DNA of 64,000 nucleotides from Phaeodactylum tricornutum CCAP 1055/1 (lineage: Eukaryota; Bacillariophyta; Bacillariophyceae; Surirellales; Neidiaceae). The notes beneath the pieces are model-generated. The model had not been told where the DNA came from and searched no databases. It saw nothing but the letters and a program-made list of their open reading frames with translations. Positions 51,113 through 63,880 of the stretch are shown in pieces (within the stretch, counting starts at the first letter, position 1; each line of letters opens with the position of its first letter). The position numbers were made by a program, and so were the translations under genes. Where the stretch lies: the NCBI RefSeq assembly GCF_000150955.2, contig NC_011674.1, positions 62,001 through 126,000 of the forward strand, read 5' to 3'.

Positions 51113-54100
51113 CTACGCCCGAGGCTTGGTCCGTTCCTCCCAAATTTCCATATCCATGGTATTCCGCGCGAGAAACCGGTGCAGGTGCACCGTCTTGGTT
51201 TGACCGAATCGCCGGATGCGTCCGATCGCTTGCGTTTCGTACGCGTCGTACTCCGCACGCGACAACGCCAGTAGCGGGTGGACGAAAAGTGCGTGGTTCA
51301 GATGCGTCAAGTTCAAGCCCGCGCTCTGCTCGTCGTCCATCTTCAATACCAACACCCGTGGATCGGTCGGGCCCGGGATTTCTTTCTGGAAGACCCGTAA
51401 CGACGCAATCTGGCGGTGCACCGAACCCGCCACTTCCAACGACGGCACACCGTTCTCCAACAGGACTTGCCGGATCTTCTCCTTGAGGTCGTCGAATTGA
51501 CAAAAGACAATCATGCGGTCGCCCATCGCAATGATCTCCCGGACTTTCTCCACCAGGACGGTCAACTTGCGGCCGTACCGTCCGCCACTCGAGTCGGCCC
51601 GGTGCAACCCCAAATGACGCGACGACACAACGTGGGCGCTGCTCACGCGCGCGCGGCACGACGGGTACTCGACGCACTTTTCCGCCGCCGACTCGACCCG
51701 TAAACATCCCAAACAACCAACGTGACCGCACGAACTCAACACCCCGACCTGGTCACTCTCGAGACCCGTGGCGCGACAGTGTCCGCACGTGAACCTGATG
51801 CTGGCGTCCTGGAATTTGCGAATCCATTGCACGTACCGGAGACTGCGTACGCGGCCACACAGTTCCTTACCCATAGATCGCACAAGGTGCAGATGATCGC
51901 GGAGTTGGATCTTCATTGCAAACAGGCGCTCGGTAAATTTTTCGGCCGCTTCTTTCTTCGATTTCTGCGGGGAGGCACCCCGACGCCTTTTGGGGCTGGA
52001 TCCTTCCTGTGGATCGTCACCCTCGTCCACGTCGAAAAAAGAGTCGATCCGAGAGGGATCTGCGTGAAAGGCTTCTTCCGCTTGTCGGACAAGTTGCAAG
52101 ATACAGTCGTGAACTTCGTCGTCGGCCCCGTGCGTTACACTGTCACGCTTCTCAACCTCTCGCAGATACTGTTGCAGAGCACTGGCGACCTCACCCTTTT
52201 CTGATCGAGACACGAGGAGCCAATCCGACTGATGCTGGAGAATCCGATGCTGCTGGCGAAAAGCAGATGCAAGGTAGACGACAATGTCCCGTTCCAATTC
52301 CTTCTTTTGCGTGTCTCGAAGCTTTATAATGTCGGTAATCGTCTCCAGCGCGGTGGCGGCCTCTGACGACATGTTAAAGTGGCTGCAGCACTTTAGCAAG
52401 GCCTCTTCCGCACTCGCCGAATCTTGAAGAATCCGTTGCATGCGATTGTCGCGGTCGCCAGTGCTCTTCCTCTTTGTCTTTTGTGCGTTCTTGTTCATAT
52501 CCAAACTCTTCAAATGAGTCTCGAGTTCCAAATAAATAGCGCGCTCCACAGGGGGTAGATCTACAAAAATTAAGTGCTCCTCCCACGGAATCTCGTCGTG
52601 CTCGGCCTTGTTTTGTCGAACGAACTGGTCCAGAAATGATTGCGCCTGCACGTGACGACGTTCGTGCCATTGCATGGAGTGCATTTCCAGGTACAAAGAC
52701 AAACTTTCGAGACCGGTCGTTTCTTCGGCGACAACACCTCTACTTCTATTCATCTTGACCCCGGGAAGGCTCTCGTCAATGCCCAGGTGAATGCCCAGAA
52801 GAGAAGAAAGGCTCTGAATGTCGTCAAAGTTAGAATGCTTGGGTGTTCCCGAAAGCAACCAACGATACGACGACTTGACGCCAAGTATGAACGACAAAGC
52901 CCGATGGCGCTTGTTGTCTTCAAGGTACGTGAATCTGCAATGAAAGAAAACGTCAGAATGACAGTAGCTAGAAAAATAAACCGCACTGCTGAAGACTTAC
53001 TCGTCAACGACAAGTCGGTTCCAAAAGAATAATTCCAAGGGTGGACAGGACATCTTACGGTAGGAAGCCTTTACCTTTGAAGTGGACAGCCCCCATGGAT
53101 CACGTTCACGGCCAATTTTGCTGGTCTCGGGCGCCTTCATCTTGGACGATTTGGAGCCATTTTTATAGGCGCTCTTCTTTCCGTCCACACGAAAGTTTTC
53201 TTCCGCATTCGCACTTTCGTGACATTCAGCATCCTGACGTATTTCTGAAAAAACCTTGCGCGTGTCACCAATTAAATGTGGCACTCTCACCAAGAGACCC
53301 TCGAGGCAGTCATTATACAAGGAATCAAAATGCCGGCCGCCATTCTTGTTCGACGGCAACGCCGACGCGTTCACACCACTAAATTCGGCAAGGTTCAAGA
53401 AGTAGGTCTCGTTGCTCAGTATCTGAAAGCTCGCAACGACAATGTCGGCTTTCTGAATGTCTTCCACTGTAATCTTGTTCATTGAAGCCATACTTTTGAT
53501 CTCAATGACTCTCTTGCTTCTACCCAAGAACTTTTGTACTTCTTCCGGCCATTGTCCTGTTTAGTTGAAAGGTTTAGCAAAATGAGCTAATTGCCAGAAA
53601 TACAAATTAATCAAACAGATATAAGTCCTTACCCATGAGATGCTCCGGAACGATGATTAGAGTAGCTTTCGTCTGAATCAAGCGGTCACGGTAAGCGGGC
53701 GGCGGTTCCGGACAATCGCCATTTATCCTCTGCGAAGAATCAATAAGTCCCAGAGTGATAGCGGTCTTTCCGTAGCCGACCTGAACAAAAGCACATGTAA
53801 GAGAAGCTCAAGAGTGCGCTAATGGAGAAAGAAGAAGAAGAACGGTCGAGCTTACCTCGTCAGCGATAATGCCTCCTCTGGCCAATATTGGACGGCGGAC
53901 ACGGCTTTCCGCTCGCCACTCCAAACCTGGCAGTATAGCCTCCGTGACCTCTTCTTCATAATATGGTTCCATCGTACTTTCTTGCTTCAGCATCCATGCC
54001 AAAGATCGGAGCTGCTCTTTCCGCAGCATGTACTTCGAGAATGTTGGGGGTTGCTCGGCTTGGACATCACGCTTGTTCGATCGGAAGACTAGTGTCGGAA

Positions 54101-57100
54101 AGATTGGCTGTCGCTTTTCAACGTGGGCGACAACACGCCATTCAAACGAACACCTTTTCAACGCTTCGTTTATATGCGACCCGACTATCGAATCTCTGGA
54201 CAAAGAATTTTTTGGGAAGCGACCAAATGCTCGATAGGCTAGGCTGACTGCATTACACGCAATTTGCAGATGGAGAGAATGGGATTTCTTTGTTTCCAGT
54301 CGGACGAGCCATGCCTGAGGCCTTTGTTTCACTGCCCGTTCGTACACTGCTGCTTCTTGCCCGTCTTCAATCGGCGAAAACTTTAGCGATTTACCCTTCC
54401 AAACATGCCGCCACTTAACGTGTGGCTTTTGGGGTGCGCATCGCTGGCAGCATTCGATCTCTCCGTTGACCTTCTTATTGAGTGGCGTGGTGTCACTGAT
54501 ACCCAGTTCCAGCCACCTTTGACAATTTTCCGAGAAAAGTGAAGGGATCTTGAGACGTGATAAAACGAAAGATAATTGTTGGAAGACATTGCTCGACTTC
54601 TGCAAGTTGACCTCCACGAGCCCGCCTGCCATCTGGCATGCCTCTTGAATGTCTTTTGCGTCCGACGATGGAATATCACAGGACAATATCTTAGGTGCTG
54701 CCTGCCAGGAGCCCTTGCCAATCCTTAACGTCTTCTGAGTGTCGGCGCAACTTGACATGGTCGTCAAATCTAGACGTGAGCTGCATGGCGGGTTCGCTTC
54801 CAGGAAGGCATTTTCCAGTACAATCCATCGTCCAGGGACGAAAGTCTTCACAATTTTGCGATAGAGGGGAGGTGTAACGCCGCTATGAAGAGGATCGAAA
54901 TCCGCTGCCTTGTCAACAACAAGGAGCGTCTCGCGATACTCGCCGTTGGATGTGCGATGACATGTTGGGGAAAAGATGTAAGTGTCGTCGCCCGGTAGTG
55001 ACTTCCGACCCGATTCCAAAAAGAAGAATAGATCTGGCTCAGTATCTCGCCTCTTTTCTTTCTTCCGCAAAGAGCCGCAGGCGCCTCCACATTGAGGTAG
55101 CGCAGCGTACACGCCGTCAATGACTGCCTTTAAATCAGGAAGGACCGAACTCTCTAAAGTGACTTTCAACCGCGAGAACTGACGTTCTGTTTCAAAGCCA
55201 CCTTTGAGTCCCAGTCTGTTGCGCCAACTTGGAATTGTATCACCACTACCTTCAACGAGAATAGTACAAGCTATCGTTTCCGGAAGACAAAGCTCCCACG
55301 ATCCTGTTAGAAGCGTGACAGGAACCGTTGAATCGTTTGGTGCACGAACGCACAGTCTTGCCACCGGGCGAGACAAAATGTCCCGTAGCTCACCCTTTTC
55401 CGAAGGTGGCTTCGCAAAAAGTAACCAAGTGATTTTGGACTTTGATATGCGCATCTCCAGCCGTCCTCCATTCCTGGAACCAAAATGCGCCGTCCAAATG
55501 TGGGTGCGGGTAATCTCCTTGAAGAGGAATATGGCCCCGGTAGCATCCGACTCGTAGAGAGTAGCCTTGACCGCAACTTTCCATTCCTGCCACAACTTCT
55601 TCGAAACAGTATCCAATGGGGACAGAGTGTCAAGATCAAAATTCTGTGCTTGCGCCCTCATTGGCAGCAATTTCAAAAGCTCTTCACGCAGATCGGCTGG
55701 ATGAACGCGTGGATTGCTGCCTGCGTTCGGCACAAAATGATGCTCTTCATATTTTCGTGGGGGAACGGCATTGCTCTTACTCGAAGTAAAGCCACATTCC
55801 TGGCACGTCACTAGCTCTCCCGGCGGCAGAGATTCGTACTTTCCTTCGGTGATGCACTTTTTCGAGGACGACGACGCTGCGCTCAGTAGTTTCGACCAGT
55901 CCTCGCGCCCGAGCGAAGACCTCGGTCCAAGCTCGAGTTTTTCCTTAGCGTAGTGTGCAAATTCTAGCGATATAGACGCATCCGAGGGAGCTGTGATGGA
56001 TCGGGGCACCAGACTTGGTACAACAGCCGACGAGGCCTCGCGCTCGTTGCCACCTCTTAGAATGTCGTGACCGTGCAGCAGGGCACAGAGCATTACTGTA
56101 CCGACAACCGTTGTACTCATTCCGTTGCCGGCAAAATCCTAAGCACAAAGGTACAGACGTTAACGGTGAAATCGAGCGTGGACCGGCAAAAGGCAACGCA
56201 CTTCCACCGACGGCTTACCTTTAGATTCGCTTCCGACTCTTTCGTCAGCAGTAGATCTTCGGCGGGGATACCCTGTAGCATCAAAAGCTCCTCACCAACG
56301 AGTGGCCCTCCGCGATTTGCCACGTAAAACACTCCAGTTGGTGTGAGACACTGAGATAGACCGAGCTGTAGGAAAAAGAGGAAAGGCCGGTTAGCAACAA
56401 GAACGGGAACGAGATACGACTACGAATGCAGCGGAAGACGTAACAACGTACCACACCCATCGTATCCCGGTGAACATTTTGCGACAAATTCCACACCATG
56501 GTTTTGTGCGAGCAGTCGATCATGAGTTTTGCCAAGCGTAGTGCATTGATGTCCATCAAGTCGTGGATTCGGTGTACTTGGGCGTTAGTCCACTCGTTCC
56601 AACCGAAACTCGGCATGGCCGTATTGCCGGAATCGGACCAGTTGGTCAAAGGTCGCTTATCGCCCAACTCCTCCATGGAGCGCGCTTGCTGATGATTGGT
56701 TTCGCACTTGGTCCAGTCCACGGTCCGCGTGCGGCCCTCTCCTTCACCGGCGCTGCTTTCGGCCGTGAGACGAGCTCGGCCGCGTAAAACTCGCGGATCA
56801 TCGTTGGGCAACATGAAGTCGTCCAACGCCGCCGACGCTGGTCGTTTCAACGATTTGACCGCGGCCGTCCATCGCGCGGGACGGTCAACTACTTTGTTCT
56901 TGGTCTGAGCTTTAATCGCGAACAAGTAACCGCGTTTGCGTGTTTGGGGAATGTAGTATTCTTTGGTATCGATACGCAAAAAGGTGGCGGCGTACCCGCG
57001 TTCTTCAAACATTTTCACCTTGATTTCCCAGGGAGCTCCACTGACGTTTTCGATAATGACAATGGGAGGTTGCGCCAGGTCAACCCAGTCCATCATTCCG

Positions 57101-58764
57101 TGGAATGTTTGTCCACTTTCGCCCTTTTGGTCAATGTGTTTCTACAAAGATATCGACAGCAAAAGGACGTTCGTCAGAAACCTACGGTTCCGTACGTTGT
57201 ATAACGGTGCACATAGTGCACCGCATGGACACAGCCCTCCGTGGACCCACCCGTTGTCTTACACAGCACCGCTCGGCACAAACAACCCATTGGGACTCAC
57301 CTTTTGGTTGTTCAGATTGGAATAATCGACACAGGACGTTCCGGCCACGAGCACATCGACACAACCGGGTCGGTTGGGGACGTCTCGCAAGGCGCCGTAG
57401 GCAGTGTAGGCCTGTGGCTGTCCCAGTTCCCGGATATCCCGAAAGAGGAGAGGCGGACGAAAGTTGCGTTCAATGTAGGCCTGTTTGAATGGTTCAATTT
57501 CGCAGGAAAAGACGTGTTCGATGCGCAGGACGTTGGCCACGTCAATGCCGCGCGTCCGCAATTCATCGGCGGCGTGCCGCCGCAAGGCGTGTCGGAGCGA
57601 GGTTTGCAACAGATCGAGGGCCAGTACGGGTGCTTCCGTTCCGGAACACATGGTCGCGACGCGCAAGGTGCGGGAGCGGAAGGTTTCCACCAAGGGCCAG
57701 AGAACGTGTATGTTGCGGCCGTGGTCCGTGAGATTGGCGACGAGATCGTCGAACATGGCGTGCGGTTGGGCCAGTACGGGCAAGTCGTCCCCTGCCGTGT
57801 AGGGTTTCTTGACGAACCGCGATCCGTCGGCCATGGGATTGCCTTCGACAGCGTGGGACGTAGTTGGTGTCTGCGTCTGCGTCCGTGTTGGCGGGACTAG
57901 TAACGGGCCGTGTTCCGGGGCGGAGGAGGGGTGGTGTGAGGGGGCATTGGCGACCGAGTCCTTCGCGGTTCGAGCCTTGCGTGGAGCGGGTCGGGCTCCC
58001 ATGAGGACCGCAAACGCACAGGGCAAGGCGGTGGAACGGGACGACGTCGGGGACGAGCGTCGTGTCGTACTCCGGGACACTGCCGTCCGGGAGCGCTTGG
58101 ATGGAGGTTCGACGGCCAACTGGGCGTCCAATGCGCGCGGTGGGGACGTCCGAGTTCGTGGGCTGCGTCGCGCGGTCCGGTACGTTTCGTCGTCGGCACT
58201 TTCAACGGAGGCTTCGTCGCGGTACGAGGATTGCGTAACGCTGCGTCGGCGGGAAGTCCTCCGTACCTTGGGTAAGCTTGTTGTTGAGGATGTCGTTGTT
58301 GTTGAGGAGGTTGACGACGCGGAAGTTGTTGAGATGGAGGTTGACGTAGCCGAGGAGACGAACGTGCGGGGTGAGGTTGCTTGATTGGACGACGGCGTAC
58401 GGGGACTCGTTCGGGTTGCGAACGTCTTGGTCTTGCCGTTCTCCTTCTCCTTGCCGTTCCGCTGTCGATAGAGGGCAATACCGGTTTGTACTTCGTCCCA
58501 ATCCAACTCTTCCACGTCCGAATCGGGGTACGACTTGGTGGGATCCGCCGGATAGTAAACCTTCCAGAGTGCACTGGTATGTGTGTCGGTGTTGCTGTTG
58601 GTGTGGGTATTGGTGCTGTGTGCGGACTGGGAGACGATGCGTCCGCGGTAGACTTCGTCCAATTCGACAAAGTACTTGTCGATCCATTCACCGACGAACG
58701 CGTCCTGGTCGCTGCGATCCTCGTTGGACGGCGACGCCATGGTTCGAGTCGCCGCGGGAGGCAT
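51113..58764 (-). CDS. DNMT5: DNMT5: cytosine-C5 DNA methyltransferase fused to RING and SNF2 ATPase
   Basis: Seven exons on the minus strand, 57301-58764, 56452-57141, 56219-56365, 53856-56138, 53633-53780, 53001-53556, 51113-52934, join in phase to 2,369 residues (a second ATG is at 58740). All introns are GT-AG, 66-159 bp. Order: Tudor/chromo-like piece (LWKVYYP, SDVEELDWDEV, before residue 90); low-complexity linker; methyltransferase motif I RVATMCSGTEAPVLALDLL, motif IV GTSCVDYSNLNNQ, motif VI IVIIENVSGAPW, motif VIII YYIPQTRKRGYLFAI and late motif GEELLMLQGIP (about 370-770); then, after a long middle, SNF2 motif I IIADEVGYGKTAITLG (about 1530), IIVPEHLMGQWPEEV, motif II LVVDEFTYLED, LLSGTPKHSNFDD; a RING (FTCGHC, SSCGHVGCLGCL, about 2140-2185); motifs V and VI SAGLNLTHLNHALF and QAIGRIRRFGQTKTVHLHRF. 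In fungi DNMT5 is an ATP-dependent maintenance CG methylase in the nucleus. Confidence 0.93.
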
Positions 58765-59360
58765 CCTACCCACTCACCAAACACCCCACACCGAGAGTAA
58801 CAAGGAATCAGCTGTAACAGCGAGTAACGTACAAACCAACAGACGAATGTACGAATGTGCGAACCAACAAACCAACAAGCAGAAAAACCAACCAACTGTA
58901 ACTTTATATCGTCGTTGTAGCAACACTTGGGGGGGGGGGGAACCAAAGTGTGTCGATACGGAATCCGCTCGTCCCCTCATGTCACGCCCACCGACGGCGG
59001 TCCTTGCTACCACCGACCGGCCGACGCGCCTTGTGCGCGCCAGGCGAACATTCAACCGACACTTCGAGGGATTGGATTGGCGGTCGCCATTCACGCGCTC
59101 GAAAAAATCCAGTCTCCCAGTGCCGTGTGGATGGCAGGCGTGTGTGGAAACCCTCACCAATCGTTCTTCCATCAAACTCACTTACCCGTCGTGAACTCGT
59201 TCGTTTTTCTATTGACTGTGAGGGCAAAGTCTATGCTAGCTAGACTCTAGGGATTATATCCATTTTAATACCCACACTTCTGGAGCTAAAACCACTTTAC
59301 AGTTAGCTGCTCATCTCTCTCATCCATGCACTCATCGTTTACTCCTAGTTAGTTAGCTAG
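58765..59360. promoter_or_regulatory. DNMT5 upstream region with a 12-G run
   Basis: About 600 bp between the DNMT5 ATG and the 3' end of the GH20 gene. A G12 homopolymer lies at 58929-58940, about 165 bp upstream of the start, and TTGACTGTGAG at 59212-59222. TAGCTAGC repeats occur at 59352-59371. No gene was seen. Confidence 0.4.
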
Positions 59361-62300
59361 CTAGCTAGCTACGGACTCGACCGGGGACTCGTCCCCCGAT
59401 TTTCCATGCCCGATGACGACGGGGTGATGCCGCTGGGGATCCCGACCCGCCGCCGGAAACACGCGGGGCGCCCCGCGCAGTTGCTCCCACTCGGTCGCGT
59501 TGTACCGGGGTGCTACCAACTTGGCGTGGTGTTGCGTCACGGGATACGTCGCCATTTGACACTGCTGCTGCACAAAGGTACTCGTGTCGGCCAAAAACGT
59601 CACCTTCCCCGAGACGACACCCGGCAACGCGCAATCGTGCCGACGACCCAATCCCGGCAATCGATCCGATAACGCCCGGCAAAGCTCCCCGTACCGCTCG
59701 CCCAGTGCCGCCGCGTTCGCGTACGTGGGCAATTCCGATACGGCCATGGCGTACACCAGCAAACGTTCCGGAATCTCCAGGCCTTCCCAACGGGGAGCCG
59801 TCAACGTACGGATTTCCGCCAAGATGCCCAACGGCTTTTTCGATACGAGTTCCTTCACCCGCTGGTACAATGTCCACCCATCGTCCCGCAACAAATCCAC
59901 ACTCACAAATATTGGTGCGTCCGCAGGAATCTCCGTCGCATGGTCCGGACCGTAGTGTGTGACGCCACCCGTCCGGTCGCTGTACACCTCGCCTTGCGAA
60001 TTGGCGTACCGCAGTACAGAATCGTTCGCAATCCCGCTCGCCTCCAAGACTTTGACCATTTTGCGCTCGAACGCTCCCACGTCCGCGTGGAACGTGGGAT
60101 TGGCTTCTTGGTAGCAAGCTGCCGCGTCTTGACGCTCGTCCGAACCGAGATGAATATAGGGACTGCTGCTGAAAATGGAACGCAACTCGTAGATCAACGA
60201 GTACACGGTGGGTGGTAAGAACGGGTTCGTCACGTCAATCGACGCGTCACCAATTTCACACAGACGGTTTGGACAATTCGCTAGATAGCCCGACTCGTAC
60301 CAACCAGCACTTCCTGTCGTCATGCTGATTTCGGGGATCATTTGGATTCCCACCGCACTCGCTTTAGCAACGGTACCCATCAAGTCACTCCTAGTGTATA
60401 CCTTGATCTCCTTCGTTGCTAGTAACGAATGGCCTACAGTATGCGGTAGACTACTCGGAGCAAACGTGAAGCCCTTGTTGCTGACCAAACGCAGCTGGGC
60501 TATGTTGAAACCCAATTTTGCAACGGTGTCGGTCAAAATCGTTCCCAACCGATCCGCTGGAACCAGGGATCTGGTCGTATCCAACATAACGCCACAATGA
60601 GGAATTAAATGTCGCTGGAGGGCCTGGAGATCGTCTGGCAACGTTGGATGCTGGCCCACTCGCGTGTGTGTGTGCGCAGGAAATCCAAATACGTTCCAAA
60701 AGTAGCTGTTCGCCTGCGTGGCGACCCGGTCGCTAGAGCGGGGTCGCATTGCCTTGGTTACCTCAGTCGTCGTCATGCGTTCACAGATGTGCGCCTTCCA
60801 AACTACCCAACCGTCACCCCATTTCTTTTTGTACTCCGGGGTAGGGATGATCGGGCCACCGTTGGTTTCGCAAATTGCCTGGCTATATCCTAACTGGTCG
60901 CAGAAAACTTGGTATTGATCAAGCACCATTTTCTCATGGTCTTGGTCCTTCATCGTCTTTGGTAGAGTTTCGTTTCGGGCACCCAACGCAACAGCCAACA
61001 AACGTCCCAAAATATTGCGATCGTACCACCAAGTCGTCGACAACTCAAAGGTGCCGGCAATAATGGCGGTTGGAACTGCCTCGGGCTGGTAATCATTTAC
61101 ATAAAACCGTCGGGTATTCTGCCAAACTTCGTACGCATTTTGATCCTGGTTTGTATCAAAATACAAACGGTTCGAAATGAAAAAAGGTCCCGCAGCCTTG
61201 TGCCGTTCTCCCGGATACGACTCCCAAAATTGTTCCACACCGCCAGCGCGTTCCAAATTAGCCTGCCCGGTCATTTCCCAACGAACCACTTGCTTTTCGG
61301 GGTAGCCTACATCGGCAATGATTTCTTTAAGAACAACTTCGAAAGCCGTGTAATTAAAGACGGGACTGCGAACTTCGTTAAAACAGGGGCCGGCCATCTG
61401 GTAGAGAAAAAAAAGTTTAGAAACGCCTTATACCTTCCGACAACGCACAGAAAAGTTCCACACGGAAAACAAACGTACGTTGACTTCATCCCCACCCAAA
61501 TGTAGAAAGGGCGGATCATCAAAAATGTCGACGACTTCCTTCAAGATACTCGTCAAGATAGGTTTGAGATCGTGATGGGTTACATTTAGTGGCAATCCGT
61601 AGCCTCTTTGGCAGATGAATTCGGGACAGTGCACGACTAGGTGAGGAATACCGGCCCAGGCACCGGCGTGTCCGGGAACGTTGACTTCGGGCATGATGCT
61701 TACTCCTTTGGATTTCGCGTAAGCGGTCAAGTCACGCAATTCGCTGGCCGTCCAAACTTGCTGGTGTGGGTTGTTGACGGCGGCGGGATAAGCGAGCTCG
61801 GGATGAGAATCCAATAGAACGTTGAAGGCTTGGTCGTCCGTAAGACGCAAGTGAATCAAATTATAGCGCAAATCAGAAAGGCGATCAACGGCTCGTTTCA
61901 TCCAGTCCATTGGAAAGAAATGACGCCCCCCGTCAATCAGTACACCCAAATATGGTACAGCGGCCGTGAAGTTCAACGGCTTCGAGGGTTTGTTGAAATC
62001 TGGATTTTGCAAGGGATCATCCAGAATGTCATAAGGTCGCTTTTCGGGTGGCGGAGCAACCTCAATTTGCGGTTCCACCTCAGGCGGTGATGCAGCCCTG
62101 GCCACTTTGGGTCGAGAGATTCTGTGCTTGAGGCGAACTCTTCGGTCGTCGACGAATTTTTGCACTGTTTCTCTGTGTGCCTTTTGGACTTCATGGTCCT
62201 CATCCACTGGCGATTCCACCTTTTCGGGAGCCTCGTGGTCAGTCTTGTGCTTGCGGATGCCTTCCTGAGCAGGACCATGTTCGTTTCGTTTCGTCGTCTT

Positions 62301-62699
62301 TTGGTCCTGCTGCGTAAGAAGATCATCTTTCTTCTCTGAATCGGGCCGGGTCTTTTGCTCGTCTTCATGGTCATTCTCTCGAGATTCGTGTTCCCGACTG
62401 CTTTCGTTCAATCGCCGCTCTGATTGTTTCTGTTCTTCCGGCACAACTACGTGCAACTGCTCTCTCGGGAAAGAATCGGTCCTTAGATTGGATGGATTAG
62501 GTCCCTTTGCGTGGCTCTTGTGCTGCTGTCGTTGCTGCTTTTCTTGAGTGGAATACAACGAAGTCGACAGCACAAATTGAGTTGTCACGAGACCGGTCAA
62601 GGCGACGGACAACGTAATAGCGAGGACCAGTTGATACCGACCGACGGCAGCTTTTCTCCGGGGAGCCACACCACGTCGTGCGCGCAAGGAAGATTGCAT
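59361..62699 (-). CDS. Two-domain GH20 beta-N-acetylhexosaminidase-like membrane protein
   Basis: Two exons, 61479-62699 and 59361-61397, give 1,085 residues; the 81-bp intron joins HLGGDEVN to MAGPCFNEV in phase 0. The ATG at 62699 (MQSSLRARRGVAPRRK) puts a membrane anchor at about 23-45: type II topology. A highly charged Glu/Lys/Asp stem (about 60-230) follows. GH20 domain 1 begins PYLGVLIDGGRHFFPMDWMK, then LIHLRLTDDQAF, IMPEVNVPGHAGAW and LHLGGDEVN with the catalytic Asp-Glu. Domain 2, from about residue 670, has CGVMLDTTRSLVPADRLG, IQMIPEISMTTGSAGW and IHLGSDERQ, so it keeps the Asp-Glu pair but is worn elsewhere. GH20 enzymes remove terminal GlcNAc or GalNAc by substrate-assisted catalysis. 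A Golgi or vacuolar role in N-glycan or chitin trimming is likely. Two GH20 domains in one chain is unusual. Confidence 0.9.
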
Positions 62700-63880
62700 G
62701 CTGTGAATAAAGATGCTCACGAGGGGCTCTTGCCGGTATTTTACTACAAAGAAACGGAGCGCGGCACCAACGGGAGGCAAGAGATGAAAGTAGCGTGCCA
62801 GAACAAAAACGCCACCGCTGCGCACCGGAAATTGTCTGTCTGTGAGCGATTGCTTGGGGTTTGTTGGCTACGGATACATCCACTGCTTGCTCCACCAGGA
62901 AGTTTTTCCAGTATATCGCTAATTGACTGGTCACCTTTGGCAAAGGATGTCGAGCTTACAGTTAATGACATGCTCCGATGTTTATCCAATATAATAAGTA
63001 TCGGACAAACAACGAGGTATACGAGAACAATAAAATGTCGTTGGGAATGCTACCTACAATGAAGCAACGAGTCCTATCGCTGGTTCGGTCTGCGTTTCAA
63101 AGCCGTTTTCTAACAAAGCTACCGTAACGGACTTCAAAAAAGTCTCAAGGTTAGATAGGGGAAAAAGACCAGACTTTCCCCCCCAATGAGAACATGGAAT
63201 TGATAGGGTGACACTTTCGACATACTTGTAGGATGCAAATCTTGAATTCAAAAGTGAAGACTTAAAATAAATTGGATTGAGAGTTTACCGGTTCTGGTTG
63301 GTTCGATGAATGTTAGTCGCGATCGCAAAGTTAAATCGTATTTTCAAAATAAAATGGAAACTCCAAGATGACACTGGTAGAAAGAAGAGTACGTCTGAAG
63401 CGTTTACAAGCTACAGCAGTATTTCGCAACAGCGTTTTACTTCGGCTCACCCATGCTTAGATTCCAGCGTCTCCTTACCGGAACGATGCTTCGGCATTCT
63501 CACGAAACGCACACTTGACATTGGATGATTGGCTGACGAATAATTCGAACCCCGCCGGCACGGACTTACACAAGAATGTCATCGAAGAACACTTTCGTCG
63601 ATTTCACGCTCTTCTTTGTGGTTCCTCGCGAAGAAAACCCACTTCGGTGTCAGAGCAGTCGGCGGAGGAATCGTGACGCAGAGACGACACCACCGAATTC
63701 GATTCCCAAGCAGAACTATCTGCATTCCGTACAGCTCAGTCGACGAGAACGAAGTGTAAATTCCTACAGGTTTGGAGACTGTGTTGATACTCACAATTTG
63801 GATCTGTACCTACCACAAATTTTAGTTTTGGATCAAATAAAGAGTTGCAGAATTACTACTCCCTTTTTCGATCCGTAACA
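62700..63880. other. Long intergenic region at the right end
   Basis: About 1.2 kb upstream of the GH20 gene (minus) and of the last gene (plus). It is AT-rich. The frame at 63576-63878 has no motif. No gene was recognised. Confidence 0.4.

Noticed and set aside
57142-57300. A break in the DNMT5 gene between motif IV and motif VI
   Set aside because: GT-AG ends and matching phase show an ordinary intron, with K joined to KHIDQKGESG in frame.
61398-61478. Two separate hexosaminidase genes
   Set aside because: The first frame ends just after GGDEVN at a GT donor, and the second begins at an acceptor with the expected MAGPCFNEV continuation; one gene is simpler.
63576-63878. A 100-codon plus-strand ORF at the right end
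   Set aside because: No motif, and it ends just before the better supported ATG at 63881.
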